Shown: positions 1 to 12,384, counted from the first letter of the stretch. The stretch: DNA of 64,000 nt from Datisca glomerata (GCA_003255025.1 QANY01000156.1:893639-957638), one strand, 5' to 3'. Notes: a model not told the origin generated them from the sequence alone. Made by a program: numbers and translations.

Positions 1-2479
1 AACTGGTACCAAAATATAGGGCCTAACATAGAGCACTTCTATAAAAGACAATAGCAGTACACAAAACCCACCGGTCATTTACTCTTATACTATATGGCTG
101 CAATATTAATTTCAATAAAACCAATGCATACTAAGAAATGAGTAAATAAAGTAATTAAAATTTCATCATCATGAGCCACAAAAGCCAAAGTGCCGAGAAA
201 AGAGTTCATAGCAAAATAATTTGAAGCCTATCACAACCGATCTTAGATAAATAAAAAGAGTCATGAAGCATTACCTCAAACCTCACTTCCCTATAAGATT
301 GCCAAGAGCACTGCCACTTGCACGACATGACGTGCGGCATAAGGCCTTCTTGCACTTAATTCATTCGACACTCTCATGTTTAAAAGTAACACACCACAAG
401 AGCCAAATAGTAGTAATCAGAAGATTAGAGTAAATTTAACAATGGGGAAAATGGAAATACTAAATAAAGATCATAGTTTTACGTTCAACAGTTCAACTCA
501 CCTAACTGCACTCCCAAGAGCTAAGGGGATTTTGAATAGTAAAGAACTCGTTATAAGACAACAGAAGTGATACAAAAGAGATAAGTTTAATTACAAAGTA
601 TCTTAACATGGGACTTGGATCACAACTCTTGCAAACAAGAGGTGATTTCAATCTGATCTGAGCTATTTAGATTGAAACCAGTAACATATATCTGGTCTTT
701 ACAGAAGTCATAAAAAATTAATTCTTTTTCTAATTTATTTTAAGTTGATTTGAGATCTAAAAGTCGTAAATCAGTCAGAACAACCTCTTCTTCGCCAAGG
801 TCCCTGCATGAATAGCCCAATTTAAAACTAACTGGATGCAAGGTTTTCGCCTAAAAAATTGAAGATAAAGATGCATGAGATCAGCAGAAGAAGCAACTAA
901 TTTTAGAAAACCAAGCAAATCTTCCAAGCCATCCTTAGAGAAACCTTCAACTCATTTATTCTTCCTCGCTTTGAGAGAGATAATTAAGTGAGAACATCTT
1001 TCAGCTCCTTTATGCAAAATTAAGCTATGTTTACTGCAATAAAAAATACTACTGCCATACAACTACCAACATCAAGGCACCAAATCACTGTTAAAACTAA
1101 GAGTTCCAAAAATTTTAGCTGGTGCCAAGTTCATTAAGAGTGGCATATATTAAGCCTCATACATAATAGTTTAGCAAGCAAACAATATAGTTACTAAACC
1201 TTTGGTGAATATAGTTATATTTTCTTAGAAATTAATGTGTCCAAACTCCAGAGACAATCAAAATTGCGGCTTGACAACAGATAGTAACCATTACCACTAC
1301 TCAAGCAAAAGTAGTATTAGAAAGTTAGAGAACTAATTTCTGTATGCATCAGAAATTATGTTTAGTCATGTGTAAACGATTGACAAGAAATTAGAAGATG
1401 AATTACAACCTTTCTTAATACTTGTCAATTAAATAACTTAACCATTAAACTTCACAACTTGAACTTTCAACTTTCATAATAGACCATAACATTGTCGTAC
1501 GATTTGACATCCATATAACAATTTAAACTGCCCTATATCTCCCCTAGTAGTTTAATTTTCAAAATAATGAAAAATAAGATGATCATTCAAGTTAAACTCA
1601 AGATTTGCTCTTTAAAAATACCTGCAACCTCACTCTTATCTCTTCCTTTCTCTGTGCAAGTGCAGCCTCTTAAATTAATCTGAAATTAATATAAAAAAGG
1701 AGTCAGAAACAATCAAGTTATAGGTATAGTTATAACCAATATGACCAACCAAATACAAGTAAACATATATACTTAAATCAATTTAGTTTTGTTAAGAAAG
1801 GGATTGAGTGACACAAAAGTAACAAAAAAAGGATAACAAATACACTTCTAACAATTTATCTGAGGACACACTGTTTTAGAAAAATTTAAAAGGAGACAGA
1901 AAAACAAAAAATTATCTAAAATAGGACAGTAAAACTTACATCAAAATCTACCAGAAACCCTACCTTTAATGGTAATTCATGCCTCCACGTGGATGAAAAC
2001 CCTGAAAAATGAAGACAAAATCCCAAAAAATCAGCAAGGATATTTCGTACAGCAGAAAAATCTACCGAAAATCAGATCCAAAAATCAAATGAAAAGGAAA
2101 AGAACCTAAAGTATGCTTACCCGTACATCCAACATGCTTGAACAATGATTGATCTGGGGAGAATGACGCAACAACAATAGGCACCACATAAGGAAAAGAA
2201 AGATGAGAGATGTAGGATAAAAATGAAAGAAACGAAAAGAACAAAGAAAATGAGAAATTGGGTTGAAGGGAGCAATCAGTTGTTAGGGGTAAAATGGAGA
2301 GAGTGCTTTTCTCCAACTAAATTCCAGTCAAAACACATAGAGAGAGAGAACCTTCATGTCACGGTTTTGATTTCTCCGTTTGGCATGAAGATGATCATCT
2401 TATATCTTCGATTTTGATATCAATCCAAAAAACACACTAGTTTCAGGCTAAAATCACATTAATTACCAAAGCAATAACC
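1..2479. other. No recognisable gene
   Basis: AT-rich, intron-like sequence with many stops in all frames. On the minus strand a pyrimidine-rich stretch (about 2125-2300) is followed by a good splice-donor sequence (GGTAAGC, complement of about 2115-2121). This looks like a leader exon. It could be downstream sequence of the CACTA-type leader at 2.5-3.4 kb on the same strand. I see no protein family here. Confidence 0.4.
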
Positions 2480-3401
2480 CAAGCTCAGAGGTAGAGAACA
2501 GAGAAACTCACCAACTCTAGAACCCCATGCTCTAATGATGCAAATATACCTTGAACTCAAATACATGAACGCAGAACATGGTCAGAATCACGAACGCAAA
2601 TCCTCCTCAATTTCGCCTAGCCAGAAACTATTGTTCGAAAAGCACATGCTCCAACCCAGTGAAAATCGCGTGTACGACAAACTCTAACCATCTCAACCAC
2701 AAGAATTTGAGAGCGAGAGAGAGATAGAGAAAGAGAATGAGTTTGGAAGATCAGGAATTTGAGATAGAGAGAGACTGTAACAAGAGAAGAGAGGCGAGAA
2801 ATAATAAACCCTAGGTTCTTTGATACTCGATTACCTTGAATCAAATGGAAACTTTGAAAAAGAACAAAGAGTGGTGTTCAAACGAGAGAGAGGCGACATT
2901 GGAGAAATACACTCTCAGAAAGCAGCCCTAGGTCATCCAATAGGGACAAGTTGTGAGGATCTTATCTATCTTTGAATAAGAGAGTGAGAGAGTAGCTAAT
3001 CGATGAGTTCTACTCTATCTTCTTCGTCAAAGGCCTAACCCTAGCTCGTCTGAGAGGGAGAAGCTGCAAGAATCTGATCTTTGCTTATTTTCTGGTGAAG
3101 AATCGAGGGAGAGAGTAGGACTGGATGATTCTCTAATCTGAAAATGGAGCAACGATTTGAGCCTTATCTGAAAATGGAGCAACGATTTGAGCTTTATCCG
3201 AAAATGGAGCAACGAGAGAGAAAAGGACCGGAGAAGAGTATCGAGCCACAGTACTAAGAGGTCGGGAATGAAATGTCGAGGGCTCTCCAATTTTTGCTCA
3301 ATGTCCCGTTTAAGTCCAAGCCCTGCGTCTATTAAATTTGCCTCTCGCTTTTTTTTTATTGGAATAAATTTTACTTGATTCTTAAATTTCTTGTTGTTTT
3401 G
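2480..3401 (-). mobile_element. CACTA-type transposon 5' leader fragment
   Basis: Read on the minus strand, this is CT-rich untranslated-leader-like sequence. It shares a clear block with the plus-strand CACTA element at 20.0 kb: CTCCCTCTCAGACGA near 3060-3075 matches CTCCCTCTCGGACGA near 20370. In both copies a second block, TTAGCTNCTCTCTCACTCTC, follows about 70-90 bp later. At 20 kb the conserved block lies about 370 bp inside the CACTA terminus. At the corresponding place here (3387-3401) there is TTTCTTGTTGTTTTG, which could be a decayed TTTCTTGTAGTG end. The open reading frames across this stretch look incidental to leader sequence. Membership of the same family is supported by alignment by eye; the exact terminus is inferred. 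Confidence 0.45.
3137..3226. repeat. 30-bp direct repeat, three copies
   Basis: Three copies start at 3137, 3167 and 3197, each TCYGAAAATGGAGCAACGA followed by TTTGAGC in the first two. The repeat sits in the CACTA-type leader and is absent in this form from the related leader at 20.3 kb. It therefore looks like a local expansion. Confidence 0.85.
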
Positions 3402-3419
3402 AGTTTTTAACAAGAGAAG

Positions 3420-4770
3420 ACTACGAACCTTGTAGATTAACCCTGTGGAATGTCATATTTCTTATAGTGGATGTATCCCTTCGTTCCCTTGGGATATCTT
3501 ATAAACAGGCATAATTCTGATCGATTGGCTAACTTGCCTGTCTTCGGTTTCAAAACATGTGTTGGACATCCACGTATACTAAGGTGGTTTACTGACAAAT
3601 TTCGTCTATTTCATCTTTCATATGGCGTACCAGGCACCGTTTTTTATGAAACTTAGTTCAGAATGTATGCTGTTGTTTCCTAGGCATATCCCCAGAATGA
3701 ATCTGGGAGGGATGAGTAATTTATCATGAATCTAACCATATTCAATAGAGTTTGTTTCCTTCTCTCTGACACACCATTCTATTCTGGAATGTCAAGTGCT
3801 ATAAGCTGAGAAAGAATACATTCTTCCTTAAGAAATTCTTCGAACTCTTCTAGCAAGTACTCTCCACCACAACCAGATCGTAGCATTTTGATTTGTTTCT
3901 CTAATCGCTTTACGACCATATCATTGTACTCTATGAACTTTTCAAAGGTTTCAGAGTTTTGATACATTAGAGAAACTTGTCCAAAACGTGAGTAGTCATC
4001 TGTTAAGGTTACAAAATATTCATAACTTCCTTTTGCTTGGATATCCAATGACTCACATACATCACTATGTACGAGTTCAAGGCCTTGAGTGGCTCATTCA
4101 CCCTTCGCTAAAAATGGTTTCTTAGTCAATTTTCCTTCTATATAGGATTCACGTGTGGATAGTGATCTCACACTTAAAATTTGCCATGGATCATATTTTA
4201 CAAGTCTTTTAATCATGTCTAGGCTGATGTGGCCAACACATAAGTGCCACGAATATGTTAGATCGGTTGAGTCAGATTTCAATCTTTTACTTTTCCTTTG
4301 TAAATAAGTATTTACTCCAGTGTAACGTATCATTGGAACTATTGATTTTACATAAAATAGTTTATTTATTAAACGTGCACTAGTAATTACGCAATCATTT
4401 CTAAAAATATCAATATCCTTATCAGCGAAATTTAAACTGAATCCTTGCTCAATTAAAATTGCTACTGAAATAAGGTTCTTCTAAAAAATCGGGATATAAT
4501 AAATATCACGTAAAACCATAAAATTGTTATCGAATGTCAATTTAATAGTTCCAACAGATACAGCTGATACTAGTACTCCATTTCCCCAACGGAAACTGAA
4601 CTCGCCCTTGTCAAGCTTTCTGATTTCCCTGAACCCCTACATAAAACAATAGATATGGTTAGTGGCTGCAGAGTCTACAATCTGTGAAAAAGTAGAGTCA
4701 GCCACATAACAGGCTCAGTAACAAGTACTATACCTTTAGATCTCAACTTCTTGAGATAGTCTAGATTGTT
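3420..4770 (-). pseudogene. Copia pol relic: protease end, pre-integrase, integrase
   Basis: This is the decayed middle of a Ty1/copia polyprotein. Reading leftwards on the minus strand, the protease motif DSAATNH lies near 4660-4682. A GAG-pre-integrase segment at 4094-4340 contains HLCVGHIS. The integrase core at 3779-4048 contains LTDDYSRFG, with the first catalytic Asp. A stop replaces Gln near 3777, and beyond it NGVSERRKQTLLNMV keeps the third acidic residue. The frame continues with stops through TYLKPKTG-like copia sequence to about 3420. The second catalytic Asp has become Gly (MLRSGCGGEYL instead of the usual RSDRGGEY). Gag, RT and RNase H are missing: the left end abuts the CACTA-type fragment, and the right end joins almost directly to the primer site, which implies an internal deletion. 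The protein is not functional. Confidence 0.85.
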
Positions 4771-4798
4771 AACCTATCCAATCCAAGTAACCAAACAT

Positions 4799-4808
4799 TG
4801 GGATACCA
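4799..4808 (-). other. Copia primer-binding site (decayed)
   Basis: The minus strand reads TGGTATCCCA just inside the proposed 5' LTR. Plant copia elements normally have TGGTATCAGAGC here, complementary to initiator tRNA-Met. The first seven bases match and the rest has drifted. Confidence 0.5.
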
Positions 4809-4811
4809 ATT

Positions 4812-5073
4812 TGATACGATTTCCCTATAAAAAAAACTCTAATCTAACACAACAGCAGTCCAAATATTGATAAACAGAGAGAAACAGCCACGACAGAGAA
4901 GAAAAACAGCTTGACTACTCAATAATGGTAGAATTCACCAAGGGGAAAATGTGAGAAAACAACCCCTACACCAAGGTGTTGAGAAGGAGTTTTGAGAAAG
5001 GTCAACACCTCTCTAGTAAAAACTTCTCTATAAATATTTCTCTAGGATTTTCTACAATTGCATGTCTCCAACA
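4812..5073 (-). repeat. Putative 5' LTR of the copia relic
   Basis: On the minus strand the segment starts TGTTGGAGACATG and ends CGTATCA, three bases before the primer site. This gives a 262-bp LTR with TG...CA ends. No second copy is present in the window because the 3' half of the element is gone, so the boundaries rest only on end motifs and position. Confidence 0.5.
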
Positions 5074-6099
5074 CATGAAAAAACAATTAAGCTTCTAGGA
5101 CCTATTAGAGTCGGTGGAACTGTAGACTTAAGAAGGCTATAAATATGAGTCATGCTCCTAGTGTGTGTGGAGCAAAAAGAGGCAAACAAAGTGTGTGATT
5201 AGTAAGTGTGTGTTTGAGATGTTTGTGTGGGTAGAGTGAGAGTCTGTATGAATGAGGTGTCACTGTTGGTGTGTCTAAGTGTGAGGTGTGTCTTGTGTAG
5301 TTTTTAATTTGCTGGCTGTAAATACTGCTTACATTATTCAGGTGCATAGAGTGGTAACTAGGTGAGAAACAAAAGAAAAAAAATGTAAAAATGATCACAA
5401 AGGTGCCACATGAAAATGATAAAGAAGGAGAATAACAAATATAGGAGGCAACATACTAATGATGAATTTCCAATAGTTTCATACTCGTGTCTTTTCCTCA
5501 AAACAATCCAAATTCAAAAGCGATCTTCTCAACATCCAAACACTAGCTAGCAGTACACAAAACATTTTCATGCATAACTGATAAAATGGAAAAAACATCT
5601 AACAAATATACACCAAAATGATGAAAAATGCATGTTTGAAGACATCCATCCTCTAGTTGCCAAAAAACAATTGCACGGAAGAATCAGCCTGTAGTAAAAG
5701 TTTGCATGTTCTTAGCAAAATTAAAATTTAAAGTACCAAAATTAGTTAAAGGGTACAGAGGAAACAAACTAATGATAAGAACTTGTACAGTGTGTGGGTT
5801 GAATGAGAGAGAAACTACCTTCAAACTGTTATTTAACCTTAGGAATTGATTCTCACTGTCACTCAAAATTGACAAAAAAAATCAGAAAACAGAAAATTTC
5901 TTAATGAATTTAGTATTCCAGTTATAAAGAGGATAAGAATCAGATGAACTCACTGTTCAAGTTAGAGCTTCCCTAGTCATGCCTCCAAAGCGAGATCTCT
6001 TTCTTCCCGCTTTGAATATGTGACAACAAGAAAAATAAATGTAACAGTATAAAAATAACAGAGAGAAACTTAACCCTTATAAATTACTCTAGAAAGGTT
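5074..6099. other. No recognisable gene
   Basis: AT-rich sequence. A GT-rich stretch at about 5160-5300 is low complexity. Nothing coding could be supported. Confidence 0.5.
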
Positions 6100-6495
6100 T
6101 TAGCATATCAAAGTGGATGCTCGAATCAAAACATAGTTACGAATTATGGGTAAAAAATGTGAGCAAGCATGGAAGGGGGGAGGAAGAAAATTGGGGATAA
6201 CAAACAAGAAAAGAGTCTGCCGCCTAGAAGGAGTACCGGCTACAGAGTTGGCAAAAGCGATGTCTCCCAGTTGAGAATTGAAGGAGAACGAAGAGGGTGA
6301 GGGTTTCGACAGAGAGAGCAAAATGAGAAGCTATCGAAAAGGAGAACAAAGAGGGTGAGAGTTTCGATAGAGAGAGGGGAATCGGAAGCTATCGGGAAAG
6401 GGAGAAGGTTTTATAGAGATTGATGGAGAGGATGGGAGTTTCGAAGGGTGGGGGTCTCAACGGAGAGCGATTTGAAAGTCCATTTTCTTGTAGTG
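6100..6495 (-). mobile_element. CACTA-type terminus with leader sequence
   Basis: The minus strand begins CACTACAAGAAAATGG at 6495 and continues leftwards into CT-rich leader-like sequence, as CACTA (En/Spm) elements do. The partner end was not found, so only the terminus is claimed. A small stretch of about 58 bp is duplicated at 6282-6400 within it. Confidence 0.5.
6282..6400. repeat. Two-copy tandem repeat of about 58 bp
   Basis: AGGAGAACGAAGAGGGTGAG begins the first copy and AGGAGAACAAAGAGGGTGAG the second. Each copy continues through a GTTTCGAYAGAGAGAG block to AAGCTATCG. Confidence 0.75.
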
Positions 6496-6759
6496 ACCCT
6501 ACCTTTGTCGAACGGAGAACACCCACACCAACTCAGACCCACAACAACTCAGACACACAGCGACGATAACCCACGACAACGACCACAATCAGAAAACCCA
6601 TGGCAAGGACACAGACGGCAACGACCACAATCAGACCCACTGCAACGACGGTGAAATGTTGCGGGTGAGAGGAGGGAGGTGAAATGTTGTCGGGTGAGAG
6701 GTATGAGAGTAATATTTTAGGGAAATTCGGGAAAAGTAATTTAGGGATAGTGGAGTTAA

Positions 6760-6950
6760 AAACTTTTTATCTTTTACCCACGAATATAAAATTTCCTCGG
6801 TAAAGGATTACCTTTTTACCGACGAAATTTTTAACTCATCGGTAAAAATTAAATGTTTACACACGAATTTTAAAATTTATTGGTGAAAGGTAAGCTTTTA
6901 CGGGTGAATATATTAATTCGTCGGAAAAAACTTTAAAAATATTTATCTAT
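6760..6950. repeat. Sub-terminal inverted repeats of a DNA transposon
   Basis: Variants of TTTTACCGACGAAATT and their reverse complement (AATTCGTCGG) alternate over 190 bp. Such arrays lie just inside the ends of plant CACTA elements. The copia relic starts immediately to the right. Confidence 0.55.
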
Positions 6951-6954
6951 TACA

Positions 6955-8149
6955 CAATCTAAAGCACCTTTCGAATTTGTGCATTCGGATGTTTGGGGAT
7001 TGCCTTTATACTAGGCACAAATGAATTTAGATACTATATAAATTTTATGGATAATTACAGCATGTTCATATGGATCTACCCATTCAAACTGAAATCTGAA
7101 GTTAAGATTATTTTTACTCATTTTCTCATATATGTTGAAAGACAATTCACAACCAAAGTTAAATGTCTTCAAAGTGACTCGGGTATGGAGTTTCATAGCT
7201 TAGCACCTTTGTTAAAAGAGTTAGGAATCAACTTCAAGCACCCTTGCCCACACACACCAACAAAAATAAAGTGTTAAAGAAAACATAGAGGCACATCTGA
7301 GAAAGTCCTTACCTTGAACTCACATGCTCAATTACCTCTTAGCTATTGGTGGGAACACTTTTATACTCACATGCTCAATTACCTCATTGACAGACTACTC
7401 ACTCTTGTCCTTCATCATAAAACACAGGTTGACATGATGTATAAACATAAATCAGACCACTTCTTACTCAAGGTATTTGGATGCACCTATTTTCCCTTTC
7501 TTAGTCCCTACTCAAAACACAAATTCAATTTTCATTTCATTAAGTATGTGTTCATTGGTTATAGTGATTCCATAAAGGGTATAAATGTTTGGATCCAAAA
7601 ACAAATAAGGTATACATTTCTAAAAGTACTTTTTTTAATGAACATGAGTTTCCTTTTAAAACTTTCTTATCAAATAACTTGCATTTTGTTACTACCACTC
7701 TTGCACTTCTTCCTTTGAACAGGTTAAGCAATTCTTGTGCAACAGGTTCTAGGCATTTCTTAACAACTTCTATAGCAGCTCATCCACCTCAGGATTCTAC
7801 CTCACCTAACAACACTATTTCAAATACAGGTAATTCTTAGTCATCTCTTACTTGTGTTGCTTCTGTTTCACCAAATTACCATATCACCACACAAATGTAC
7901 CTTTCCAACAAACATCCCCCCCCACTCCCCACCAAACGCACCCCATCACCAACCCACCAAACTAAGACAAATTCTATTCATCACATGATTACAAGATCCA
8001 AGAGTGGAATTTTCAAACCAAAAAATTTCACTGCCAAACTCATGATAGATGACTCAGAAAATAAAACTGTCAAAGAAGCCTTAGCTCAATCCACTTGGAA
8101 AGTTGGCATGCTTGATGAATGTCAAGCTCTCACCAACCAAAATACATAG
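6955..8149 (+). pseudogene. Copia integrase and pre-RT relic
   Basis: Ty1/copia polyprotein fragment broken by stops and frameshifts. It opens with FVHSDVWGLP and continues at 6993-7277 through FMDNYSMFIW (first Asp) and LQSDSGMEF (second Asp). The segment that should hold the third acidic residue (NG-x-ER-K-H) is scrambled around 7255-7290. Typical downstream copia blocks follow: LPLSYWWEHFYT (7337-7372), KVFGCTYFPFLSPY (about 7470-7512) and, in another frame, KVYISKSTFFNEHEFPF (about 7606-7655). At 7895-8149 are HHMITRSKSGIFKPK and then WKVGMLDECQALTNQNT. Everything upstream (gag, protease) and downstream (RT, RNase H) is missing. It stops exactly where an LTR-like TGTTGGGAG begins at 8150. 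Confidence 0.85.
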
Positions 8150-10475
8150 TGTTGGGAGTTATATTCTCAAAACATGTGTATTGGTATTTTGATATGAAAT
8201 TTAATAAGCATTACATTTTTCTTATAATTATTTTTTTAAATTATTGTTAAATAATTTATATAAATATCTAAAATTTCCGCATTCATTAATGATACTATGA
8301 TCTTGTATTAGTACGAGAGGATTAAGATCATAAATAATGAATAAAATTGTCAGCAACATATTAAAGTATGAAATCTTTAATGAATGGTTGCTAGTACATT
8401 TCACTAAGCATTATGAATGCATGTGATCTGGAGCTGGATCATTGATGTGGATTGATATCTTAGTGAATGTGCTTTATATAATGAGATTATATATGACTGA
8501 ACCGATGTGAATTAATATATTTATCAACGTGTCGTTTATCATAAAGATTTAATACAAATCAATTCGATGATCATATGTGGATTAGTCTGAATCCTAAATA
8601 GTCATGAATTCTTATGCATGTCTATTAGATCTTTTAATTTAATCGTTAAGGTTTGTTTAGAAAATAGGCTAGTGACTTTTGTTTTAGAGATTCTGTGATA
8701 TGGATGGCCGTGAACATGATCTTACAAAATTTAGAGTCCAAACTTTCCTAACGGATCGTATATTGGAACCTTTAAATGTTAATTCTAGAACTGAATAGTT
8801 ATTGAGCTTAAATTTATAATAAGATTATAAATTATTCATTCACTAGTGGATAAATGATATTTAAGGATTAAGAGATAATTAGAAGGGTATAATGATATTT
8901 TTTACCAATTCTAATTTATGAACCAATAATTGGATGACATTACTACGTGAAATGATTATATCAGTGGACTATATGAGAATATTCTGTGAATACAATCTGT
9001 AGTCTCTAAGAGTGCAATACCAACAAGCCAACCATTGAGTCTGAAAGCAAAATGAAGGGTTTATTGGAAATAAGAAATAAGAACGTGTTCTTCAATATGC
9101 AATGATTTTGCTCTCGTTGTTTTTTTGTTTAATTTTTTCGGTTATACTCATGATTTGTTTTCTTCTTCAATTTCTCTTTACTATAATTCATCCAATGGTT
9201 AGATAGCGTGAATTTTGTTGTGGAGATGTATACTTGTGCTATTATTCATCAATTTTTTTCTCCAGACCGTTCAGCTGTTTTGCTCTATTTTATGAAAGAA
9301 AAATAGAACAATTTCTATATTCTATTGATTTTTACACTTCCAGTTAGATATATGATATATTATTATATATCGTAAGTAGTTAATTGTATACTATATTATT
9401 ATATACTGTTTGTATTTCATTGTATTACCATGTTATTAGTTTGTTCTTATATGTCAGATAGTCAATATTCCATAAATCATTTTTTATAATGGAACGTGAT
9501 CAGAAATTGCATTACCTATAAGTTGGTGAAGACGCACCACATGATGTGTTATTGAAATATATATAATAATATTTCACGTGACTAATTTTAATAGTTTATT
9601 ATGCCAAAAGCAATGCCTAGTGCTAAGATATTTGCAATGTATTAATTATTTATAGTATAAGTCTAAGTATGTTACTATATACATGTAGAAACAATTATCC
9701 AAGTGTCATAAAGATTACACAACTAAAATTGTTTATAAAATATGCTAAACATCGTTACTCGATTAGTGTGAATACCTATGATCATTTCAACACTAGAAAT
9801 TATATCATTCATTCTAAAATTATTTTTAGTATATACTCATATATATACATGTAGTACGTTAATATATACCTATGAAACAATAATTCAAGTATCATGTAAT
9901 CTCATAATATATCAATCACCCCAAACATATTTATCAAATATTATATCCATCCTCATAAAATTTATAGGTTGCCGAACATATACTCTATAATATTGTTTAT
10001 ATGACTCAACTCAGTATGGAGGATTGGATGACAATTACCATGAAAGGAGGACTAAGCAAAAGAATGGTGCAAAATTATCACAAAGATGACATACTAACCT
10101 GCAACCTTTATCATAACATTTGTAACTGAACACTCAATTCTTATGTGATGTTTGAAGTAGTTTATAGGAAGCTTATTCTTTATATTGTTGATTATAATGA
10201 TAACTAGTAAAACCTTGATGATACAATGTAATATTGAACGTAATTTGATTTTTATGATATAAATGATGGGTTTGAGTGAGACTAGTAGTCTAGGGTGTGA
10301 ATTTTTCAGAACATGAGAAAATGACTGACTTGCAAAAAAAAAAATTTATTCTGGGTCAAGTACATAATTATGAGATAATTATGTGTGTTAAATTAAATAA
10401 TAAATAATTATAGATTATTTTTTTAATTATCGATCAGTGAGACAAAAATTAAATTATTATTAGATAATAATTTGG

Positions 10476-10521
10476 ATCAACTAAATCTGTTATTTATGAA
10501 ATAACAGATAATTTAGTTGAT
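10476..10521. repeat. Long hairpin in the LTR-like block
   Basis: ATCAACTAAATCTGTTATTT, a 3-base loop, and then AAATAACAG...ATTTAGTTGAT form inverted arms of 20 and 23 bases with a two-base bulge. Confidence 0.8.
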
Positions 10522-10589
10522 AGGGATAATCAGACATGTTAATTCTAAATTAACAAATTTGTAGATATTTAATTTGATTAAAATAAATA

Positions 10590-10740
10590 TGTAATATGTA
10601 ATAATTGCCACGTGTCAATCATTAATTGAGTATCAGAGATTGACATGGATTACTGTAGTGACACCTGGCACTACAATAGTTGGTGTGCAACACTATAGTG
10701 CCACGTGACACTGCAGTTGTGCACAATAGCAGTGGATCCC
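10590..10740. promoter_or_regulatory. Cluster of CACGTG-type sites and short dyads
   Basis: Within 150 bp are GCCACGTGTC, GCCACGTGAC and the dyad TGTAGTGACACCTGGCACTACA, plus related inverted pieces (CACTATAGTGCC). CACGTG is the core bound by plant bHLH and bZIP factors. A position upstream of a TA-rich tract would suit an LTR enhancer, but that role is inferred. Confidence 0.35.
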
Positions 10741-12145
10741 ACTGATATTGATAATTTTATAATTATTCCAAATTATCTTATACGTCATTATCAAGAAAAA
10801 TATATATATATTATTCTGATGGTCTATGATAATGAATGAGATCAATAAGTTCAATCAATCATTTGAATCACAGAATCAGTTCATCAATCAAGAGTTGAGA
10901 GAAGAATACAATTCTCAAGGAATGATTTTTCTACTATTAAGAGTTAATCAAATCTCTACAAGAATCATCGTCACGTTCTTTTAGAGAATCATCTCACAAA
11001 ATTTCTTCTCAGTAAAATCTATAGATCTCATGTGTTGAGTACATCTAGAGACAAAAAAGTATATTCGTTATATTCTACATGCTCACATACGTCCTAGTGC
11101 GTTGAGTATTGACTTGAAATATCTTGATGTGGATCTCTGAGTCTCTTGATCGTTAGAACGATTTCGTGAGAACGAAGAATCAATTAATTTTACGAGGACG
11201 CTTGATTTAGACTACAAGAGGTATATGATCCCAACCTTGTAAGTTGTTAATTTAATATATAAATATATAATAGATCATGGTTGATTGAGAAGATTTTTCA
11301 ATAAAATAATTGTTATCATAGCATTACGCGATTTTATTTTATTAAAAGATTTAATTTTTATTAGAATTTAATTTTTAAAATAGCCACATGCCACACGCTT
11401 CCACAACACACGTGCCGCGAAGACCAACACATGACCCTTGTTCCCTATCACCCTGACATGAATGTTGTCTCCAACAGATAGATATTCAGGACTAAGTACA
11501 ACCTCAATGGAACCATTCACAAGCACAGAGCATGACTGGTTGTCAAGGGGTTTCAACAAACCCCTGGCATAGACTTCTTTGACACATATAGTTCAGTAAT
11601 TAGACCATGTACAATTTGTGTTATCCTTACTTTAGTTGTTACCAAAGGTTAGGATGTCCAACAGATTGACATCAACAATGTATTTCTGAATGGTAATCTG
11701 AATGAGGTTTTATACATGTCCTAACCTTCACGCTTTGCTGACCCTTCAAGGCCATCACGTGTTTGTCCTCTTCACAAGTCTTTGTATGGGTTAAGTCAAG
11801 AACCCGAGGCCTGGTCTGAAAAGTTAAAAACCACCTTGAAATATTAGGCTTCATCAATTCAGCCTCTTACAGTATCCTCTTCATTAAGTTTCATCTGAAT
11901 GATGCCATATTGGTTCTAATTTACGTGGATGATATCCTTATTATTGGCAACAATCCAAACCTTGTGCAATAGGTTATGCATTCCCTATATAACAAATTTG
12001 CGCTCAAAACTCTAGGGTCCCTCAGTTATTTCCTTGGATTCGAAGCAATTAGGGGTAATTCTGGCTTATACCTTACTCAGACATAGTATATAACAAACCT
12101 CTTAGACAGAACATACATGTCTGATGCCAAGCCATATCCCACTCT

Positions 12146-12305
12146 CGTTGGCAGGTGGGTCAGCATCCTACCACGCGACGGAAGCCTGATGGAGCCAAAT
12201 CACAATCGAAACCTGAGCGCAGGTGTTTGAACAAAATAAGGGAAATAAAATTACGCTAACTATCAGCTATAGTTTTTAGTTCAACGGTAAGTGCTTGATC
12301 CTACA
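12146..12305 (+). repeat. TRIM 5' terminal repeat
   Basis: 160 bp ending CCTACA, two bases before the primer site. It aligns along its full length with the repeat at 12385-12546, with scattered substitutions and small indels. Confidence 0.85.
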
Positions 12306-12384
12306 ATTGGTATCATAGCCAAGTGGTCAGGGGTACAATTTTCAGGAAAAGCATTATGCTTATGATCAAGTGTTGAGGGGGGAT

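Larger units (their letters stand above)
8150..11300 (+). mobile_element. Long AT-rich LTR-like insertion
   Basis: The block starts TGTTGGGAGTTATATTCTC directly after the interrupted copia frame. It runs about 3.15 kb without coding sequence to a candidate end TTTTTCA at 11300. Ten bases further is TGTTATCATAGC (11311-11322), a degenerate match to the copia primer site TGGTATCAGAGC. It could be a very long 5' LTR, or an LTR plus non-coding internal DNA. No second LTR copy is in the window and no target-site duplication could be confirmed. The right part holds a TA-rich promoter-like stretch (about 10797-10812) and dyad symmetries. The junction at 8150 is firm; the identity is inferred. Confidence 0.4.

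Noticed and set aside
3027..3413. 128-codon open frame on the minus strand with a KSLLHFQIRL repeat
   Set aside because: The repeat is the 30-bp tandem unit in a CACTA-type leader. The homologous leader at 20.3 kb does not preserve this frame.
11368..11559. 63-codon minus-strand open frame
   Set aside because: It lies opposite clear copia RT-lead-in coding sequence on the plus strand and is a shadow of it.
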